Below are positions 22,972 through 26,758 of a stretch of 26,758 nt of DNA, piece by piece. The notes below the pieces were generated by a model. The model made no database searches and had not been told where the DNA came from. It saw only the letters and a program-made list of their open reading frames with translations. Each line of letters starts with the position of its first letter. Position 1 is the stretch's first letter. The DNA is from an uncultured Collinsella sp. (GTDB taxonomy: Bacteria > Actinomycetota > Coriobacteriia > Coriobacteriales > Coriobacteriaceae). The DNA lies in assembly GCA_900547505.1 (NCBI GenBank), contig URGY01000002.1, forward strand, positions 1 to 26,758, read 5' to 3'. Both the position numbers and the translations under genes were made by a program.

Positions 22972-23002
22972 GGCGCCTTCGCTTATGCGGGGGCGCCTTT
23001 TT
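22972..23002 (+). terminator. Rho-independent terminator after luxS
   Basis: GGCGCCTTCGC (22972-22982) pairs with GCGGGGGCGCC (22987-22997), two G-U pairs, loop TTAT, followed by five T. Confidence 0.85.
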
Positions 23003-23051
23003 GTTGATTGGTCGGGACGAGCGTTCAAAATCGCTCATGGTTGTTCTAGAA

Positions 23052-23077
23052 TGTTCGTATAGTCACATTTACGAACA
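23052..23077 (+). promoter_or_regulatory. Inverted repeat over the -10 and ribosome binding site of the DUF4867-type gene
   Basis: TGTTCGT (23052-23058) and ACGAACA (23071-23077) are perfect 7-bp arms. A -10-like TATAGT (23058-23063) lies inside and the AGGAG ribosome binding site starts at the right arm (23077-23081). A further TGTTC occurs at 23042-23046. The layout suits a repressor site or an RNA hairpin controlling translation. No convincing -35 is seen. Confidence 0.45.
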
Positions 23078-23086
23078 GGAGTGAAC

Positions 23087-23731
23087 ATGCATATCTACTC
23101 TGTCAACGATCCCGAGTTCAAATCCTATGGCAACGTTTGGGATGACGTTCCGTCTGAGCTCACGTCGCCCGTGCTCGAGGCGCTCTCTGCCACGCCCATC
23201 CCCGAGGGCAGCAAGTACGTTGCAAGTGCGCCGGAGCTCGAGGGCGTCAAGGATGCCGATAAACTGGGCTTTCTCATGTTTGGTGGCCGTCCCTTCCAGC
23301 TCGGCTGGTGCAACGGCCACAACACGCGTCTCAACTGCCTGGAGTATCACCGCGCCAGCGAGTTTAACCTGGGCGCGCGCGACTTTATCCTGCTCGTGGC
23401 GCATCGCTGGGAGATCGAGGACGGCAAGCTCGATACCGCGTGCGTCAAGGCGTTCCGCGTGCCGGCGGGCAAGGTTGTCGAGGTTTTCAACACCACGCTC
23501 CACTACACGCCGTGCATGGTCGACGACGGTGGCTTCCAGGTGATGGTGGCGCTTCCCGCCGGCACCAACGGCCCGCGCCCCGAGGCCGCAACCGACATGC
23601 CTACCGCCGGTGACAGCTACTGCTACTGGAAGGCCGACAAGTGGGTTCTCTGCCATGCTGACAGCCCCAAGGCTGCCGAGGGCGGCTACGTAGGCCTCAT
23701 TGGCAAAAATCTCGACATCACCGTGGACTAG
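23087..23731 (+). CDS. DUF4867-like protein
   Basis: A 214-residue soluble protein without signal peptide or membrane helix. MHIYSVNDPEFKSYGNVWDD at the start and the middle part (GWCNGHNTRLNCLEYHRASE, then FILLVAHRWEI and VEVFNTTLHYTPC) have the look of DUF4867, a cupin-like family (predicted beta sandwich, conserved His/Glu that may bind metal or a sugar) often found near carbohydrate genes. No activity is established. I recall the family from its N-terminus and did not verify it by search. ATG 23087 is preferred, 5 nt after AGGAG (23077-23081); the GTG at 23081 overlaps that element. A long hairpin repeat follows 8 nt after the stop. Confidence 0.6.
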   Translation: MHIYSVNDPEFKSYGNVWDDVPSELTSPVLEALSATPIPEGSKYVASAPELEGVKDADKLGFLMFGGRPFQLGWCNGHNTRLNCLEYHRASEFNLGARDFILLVAHRWEIEDGKLDTACVKAFRVPAGKVVEVFNTTLHYTPCMVDDGGFQVMVALPAGTNGPRPEAATDMPTAGDSYCYWKADKWVLCHADSPKAAEGGYVGLIGKNLDITVD

Positions 23732-23738
23732 CGCATCG

Positions 23739-23785
23739 CCCCAAACCACCACAAAGGTGCCTGTCTCCTTTGCGGTGGTTTGGGG
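23739..23785. repeat. Long hairpin repeat after the DUF4867-type gene
   Basis: CCCCAAACCACC (23739-23750) pairs perfectly with GGTGGTTTGGGG (23774-23785). After one A-C mismatch the stem continues CAAAGG / CCTTTG (23752-23757 / 23767-23772), giving 18 of 19 paired positions around a 9-nt loop. The loop side reads GCCTGTCTCC, similar to GTCTGTCCCC in the REP-like copies. No T run follows. The rest of the 169-bp gap to 23900 shows only a possible -10. Confidence 0.75.
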
Positions 23786-23885
23786 CGGGCGGATATCGGG
23801 AAGTGCCAGACGGGGGAGGCTGCCGGGCGCCTTGCCGTCTGCGGATTTTGGGACATGCGGCCCGCTTTTTCGGCCCATCTGTCGG

Positions 23886-23891
23886 TACACT
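23886..23891 (+). promoter_or_regulatory. Possible -10 box of the 7TM sensor operon
   Basis: TACACT lies 9 nt before ATG 23901. If used, transcription would start at or next to that ATG, giving a leaderless mRNA, which agrees with the lack of a ribosome binding site there. Confidence 0.3.
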
Positions 23892-23900
23892 AAAAGCACT

Positions 23901-25784
23901 ATGGGTACCCGCGAGCGACATATCGGCCACGCGGCCGCCCGATCCGCTCCCGTGGCGGATCCCAGGGGCGGCAGGCTCTTCGCCATGCCGCGATTCCTGG
24001 TTGGCATAACACATCAGGTGTACCGTCACCGCGTCTTTGCTATCGCCGGCGCCATCACCGCGCTGTTCCTCATGCTTTTGGCGGTCTTGCCGTCGCTGTT
24101 CGCCTTCGACCCCAAACTTTCTAACGCCGTGCCCGCCTATAGCGAGGTGTCCGAAGAGGTCGTGGATGCGCTCGTCCATTCGAGCTCTCTCCCGCTGCTT
24201 GTCGCCGCAATTGTATTTTCGATTTGGGGCGTATCGGTCTATCTGCGCTGTTTGGACTATGTGTTGCGCCGCCGCCTTGTTGCCATCGCCACCATCTGCG
24301 CCCTGTGGATGATCGAAGTCATTCTCAAGTACAAGTCGTTCACGCCGTTCTATGCCACCGTGCTGTGGTACCTGTACTACGTGCCCATGACGCTCATTCC
24401 ACTGCTCTACCAGTTGTGTGGTCTGCGCCTTGCGGGCCTGGAGCAACACCGCCTGGGTCGCCGCTACTGCGCTGCGCTGTGGATTGTGGTCATCCTGCTT
24501 ATCGGATTTGTGCTCACCAACGATTTTCACCAGCAGGTCTTCCGCTTTGACCGTACAAGCGACACCTGGAGCAACGATTACACGTACGGCTGGGGTTATT
24601 TCGCCGTCTTAGTGTGGACGGCCTTTAACTTCGTGACCTTTTTTATCCTGGTTGGTCGGTCCTCGTCCTTTCGCATCCAGCGTTTCTCGGGCACGGCGGC
24701 GCTCGTACTGCTGGGTGGCGCATTCTTTGCCATCTCGTATGCGTTGCGCGTGCCCTGGGCATGGAAGCTCAACTTTTCGCTCGTCTATTGCGTCCTGTGC
24801 GTGGTGGCGATGGAAATCTGTCTCGATTGTGGTGTCATTCCGTCGTATCACGACATCGCCGGCATTTTCGACACCTTGCCGCTCGACCTCAAAGTTCTAA
24901 CGCGCGACCTGCAGGAGGTCTATGCCACGCCGGTGTCAAAGCCAATGCCGGTAGGCGTGCGCGAGGAGTTGCGGACCCAGGAGCACGGCCACGCCCATGC
25001 CTTTGCCGTGGCGTCCGATCCCGATGTGATGTACCGTGCCTTTCCACTGCTGGGCGGATCGGCCCTGCTTGCCCAAGACGTGTCGGAGCTCAACGAGCTT
25101 AACCGTGAGCTGGCACATCGTCGCATGGAGCTGCAGCGTCAAAACGAGCTGCTCGCCGCCGACTACGACCTTAAGACGCATTTGGCAGATCAAGAGGCCG
25201 AGACCTTGCTGGTCCAAGACGTGGACCAAGCGCTTGCCCGCGCGCTCGAAGGGATGTACGACCTGCTGAGCTCGCTGCCGCCGTTGACCGACGAGGCGTC
25301 TTCGCACGAGCGCTACCGCATGCTGCAGCGCGCCAAGATGCTCGTCGCCTATTGCAAGCGCAAGGGGTCGCTCACGTTGGCACAGCACGGGGAGAGCGGT
25401 TTTGATCGCGACCGCATTCAGCTCATTGCCAACGAGCTCGCAAGTGACCTGCGCACCATCGATATCGACTGCGCCTCGATTATCGCCATACGGCGCCCGT
25501 TGCATGCCAGTACGGTAAGCGCCCTGTACGACTGCGTGTATGACTTTGCGTTTTTTGCCTACACCACCGACCATCCGGCGCTTATGTATCACTTGGGCGA
25601 CCATGACCGATGCAGTGTCGAGCTGCGCGCCACGCTTTTTTCCAACGATGATGCAGATCTTTCGCAGACGCCCGCTGCGCAAGAGCTCGAAAGCGCTCTG
25701 CAAGGGCGCAACGTGGCATACCGCCTTGAGGGCGAGCCCGGCCAGCTGCGCATGATCGTCTTGATGCCGAGGGCGGGTGAGTGA
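23901..25784 (+). CDS. 7TM histidine-kinase-like sensor with degenerate ATPase domain
   Basis: A 627-residue membrane protein. Seven hydrophobic helices (about 46-69, 97-117, 126-143, 150-173, 189-206, 231-252, 264-305, the last stretch possibly two helices) form a sensor of the histidine-kinase N-terminal 7TM kind. Then follow ICLDCGVIPSYHDIAGIF, a linker, a coiled coil (about 393-430) and a C-terminal domain (about 440-627) that follows the HATPase order: coiled helix, then TVSALYDCVYDFAFFAY (538-554) at the N-box position and a final strand LRMIVLMP. The N-box Asn, the G boxes and a phospho-accepting His are not recognisable, so this is likely a pseudokinase that senses or regulates the partner encoded 2 nt downstream. 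ATG 23901 has no ribosome binding site; ATG 23985 (GGCAGG upstream) is a realistic alternative. Confidence 0.65.
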   Translation: MGTRERHIGHAAARSAPVADPRGGRLFAMPRFLVGITHQVYRHRVFAIAGAITALFLMLLAVLPSLFAFDPKLSNAVPAYSEVSEEVVDALVHSSSLPLLVAAIVFSIWGVSVYLRCLDYVLRRRLVAIATICALWMIEVILKYKSFTPFYATVLWYLYYVPMTLIPLLYQLCGLRLAGLEQHRLGRRYCAALWIVVILLIGFVLTNDFHQQVFRFDRTSDTWSNDYTYGWGYFAVLVWTAFNFVTFFILVGRSSSFRIQRFSGTAALVLLGGAFFAISYALRVPWAWKLNFSLVYCVLCVVAMEICLDCGVIPSYHDIAGIFDTLPLDLKVLTRDLQEVYATPVSKPMPVGVREELRTQEHGHAHAFAVASDPDVMYRAFPLLGGSALLAQDVSELNELNRELAHRRMELQRQNELLAADYDLKTHLADQEAETLLVQDVDQALARALEGMYDLLSSLPPLTDEASSHERYRMLQRAKMLVAYCKRKGSLTLAQHGESGFDRDRIQLIANELASDLRTIDIDCASIIAIRRPLHASTVSALYDCVYDFAFFAYTTDHPALMYHLGDHDRCSVELRATLFSNDDADLSQTPAAQELESALQGRNVAYRLEGEPGQLRMIVLMPRAGE

Positions 25785-25786
25785 CG

Positions 25787-26703
25787 ATGCAGATTTCGCT
25801 CATCCTTCCCCAAATCGTTGCGCTCGATGTTGTCTTTGCCCTGGCTGCGTGTCTGCAGACGATCCACGTCCCGCTCATTTCATCGCGCCGCTCGTCCTAT
25901 AACCGTAAGGTGATTTGCGCCTACGAGGCGAGCCTCGTGGTTCACCTGGTGGTTTCGGCGCTTATCCTGTTCGCGTCGTCTGGCTCGTATCTGGTGGCGC
26001 CGCTTGACGTTTGCGCCAGGGCAATGGGCGGAGTGCTGTGGCTCAATGCCGCAATCTTTGCCTATGGCGTGGTGCTTATGGTGCACTATCGTCGCCCCGT
26101 CATGCTGGTCGAGCTGCTGTTTGTTGTCACCGTTACACCGCCGGTGGTTTTTGCCATGGGCTCGGCGTGGACCGTTGTCCTTATCGCAGAGGGAGCGTTC
26201 TTCCTGTTCCGTTCCATCGCGGCGCTCTTGATGGACGTCCGTAACCGCCAGGAGGATATCACCGCGTTCTCGACGATCGAGACCATCAACGTGATTCCCG
26301 TGGGCATCCTGTATCTGGACCCGAGGGGCCGTCCGCTGCTCATGAACCGCTGCATGCGCAAAAACCTGGTGGAACTTCATATGCCCACCGATCTAGGTGA
26401 CATGAGCGACACATGGAACGACTTGCGCAAACTTAGCATGCAAATGCCCGAAAGCAGTAGGAACCGTGTTCGGATTAACTTGGACCGTTTTGGTGATGCT
26501 CGCGCGGTGATTGAGATTTCTCCCGCCGAGATTCGCCTATTTGTGCACGACGAGGTCATGGTTTCGGGCCGCCTCTTTGAGCGCATTATCGGACTGGATG
26601 TAACAGAGTATGCGCATGCTCATGATCGCCTGGCGCAAGCCAACCACCTGCTTGAGCTTGCGGGCCAAGAGCTCCAAGCCCAGATCGAAGAAGTCAAAAA
26701 AGT
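25787..26703 (+). pseudogene. Membrane sensor (histidine kinase N-terminal part), apparently interrupted
   Basis: The frame opens with ATG 25787, 2 nt after the previous stop, and stays open to the window end. Residues 1-150 hold five or six helices (about 8-28, 45-65, 80-99, 105-124, 127-147). Residues 165-272 look like a PAS-like sensor (FSTIETINVIPVGILYLDPR, later RLFERIIGLDVTEY). Residues 273-304 are a coiled coil (LAQANHLLELAGQELQAQIE). Such proteins normally continue into a dimerisation/phospho-acceptor helix and ATPase domain. Here, after EEVKKV, the reading changes abruptly to LRWFLWERFRHRPSSAG at the point where an ISL3-like terminus begins (26704). I infer an insertion; if that is wrong, it is simply a partial gene cut by the window. 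Paired with the upstream pseudokinase as one signalling unit. Confidence 0.55.
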
Positions 26704-26758
26704 GGCTCTTCGGTGGTTTCTGTGGGAGAGATTCCGGCATAGGCCCAGCTCAGCGGGC
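26704..26758. mobile_element. Putative left end of an ISL3-family insertion sequence (partial)
   Basis: The sequence from 26704 starts GGCTCTTCGGTGGTTTCTGT, which resembles the terminal inverted repeats of ISL3-family elements (these commonly begin GGCTCTTC, from memory). Only 55 bases are in the window, so no transposase, second terminus or 8-bp target duplication can be seen. The disruption of the sensor reading frame at exactly this point is independent support. Confidence 0.5.

Noticed and set aside
23042-23077. LexA/SOS box before the DUF4867-type gene
   Set aside because: The Gram-positive box needs CGAAC-N4-GTTCG; here the half-sites are in the opposite order with a 12-nt spacer.

Overview
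The window is high-GC DNA (about 60-65 %) with tightly packed genes, strong GC bias at third codon positions and short intergenic hairpins. The mix of genes (LuxS, an NRAMP-type transporter paired with an MgtE regulatory module, 7TM sensor kinases, a DUF4867-type protein, MacB/FtsX exporters) and the codon bias point to a gut actinobacterium of the class Coriobacteriia. Collinsella is my best guess. This placement rests on recognition, not on a database search. No rRNA, tRNA, CRISPR array or prophage is visible.

Layout. (1) 1-5079: two exporter systems. Two ABC-2 permeases (the first cut by the window edge) are followed by a MacB/LolD-type ATPase and a very large FtsX-like permease. (2) 5199-7354: a class I SAM methyltransferase, a 305-bp spacer full of repeats, then a DUF362 protein with two 4Fe-4S clusters. 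(3) 7487-9322: divergent alpha/beta hydrolase (minus strand) and hemolysin-III/PAQR membrane protein (plus strand) around a promoter region dense in palindromes. (4) 9433-14424: envelope-related genes: a CNNM/CorC-type protein, a stand-alone protein resembling the N-terminal domain of cyanophycin synthetase, a YtxH-like protein coupled to a PRC-barrel protein, and a membrane-anchored NodB-fold protein that has lost its metal-binding histidines. (5) 14551-17868: a probable magnesium locus. A roughly 200-nt structured leader with a sequestered Shine-Dalgarno and an overlapping mini-ORF precedes a PRC-MgtE_N-CBS membrane protein, followed by an NRAMP homologue with non-canonical, NRMT-like metal-site residues. 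(6) 17979-20195 (minus): an OatA-type O-acetyltransferase with a C-terminal SGNH domain. (7) 20383-22942: ribokinase, nucleoside hydrolase and LuxS. (8) 23087-26758: a DUF4867-type protein, a 7TM histidine-kinase-like protein with a decayed ATPase domain, and a second membrane sensor whose frame appears interrupted in the last 55 bases by the end of an ISL3-type insertion sequence.

How genes work together. Nucleoside hydrolase releases ribose that ribokinase can phosphorylate, and LuxS splits S-ribosylhomocysteine from the activated methyl cycle, so region 7 is a ribose/nucleoside salvage cluster. In region 5 the MgtE-type cytosolic Mg sensor module and the NRAMP-like carrier are only 8 nt apart and are probably co-regulated by the leader. 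Regions 4 and 6 contain several proteins acting at the membrane or cell wall.

The most unusual signals are the MgtE leader with its overlapping mini-ORF, the stand-alone cyanophycin-synthetase-N-like protein, the pseudo-deacetylase, the covarying hairpin repeats scattered between genes, and the putative IS junction at the right edge.
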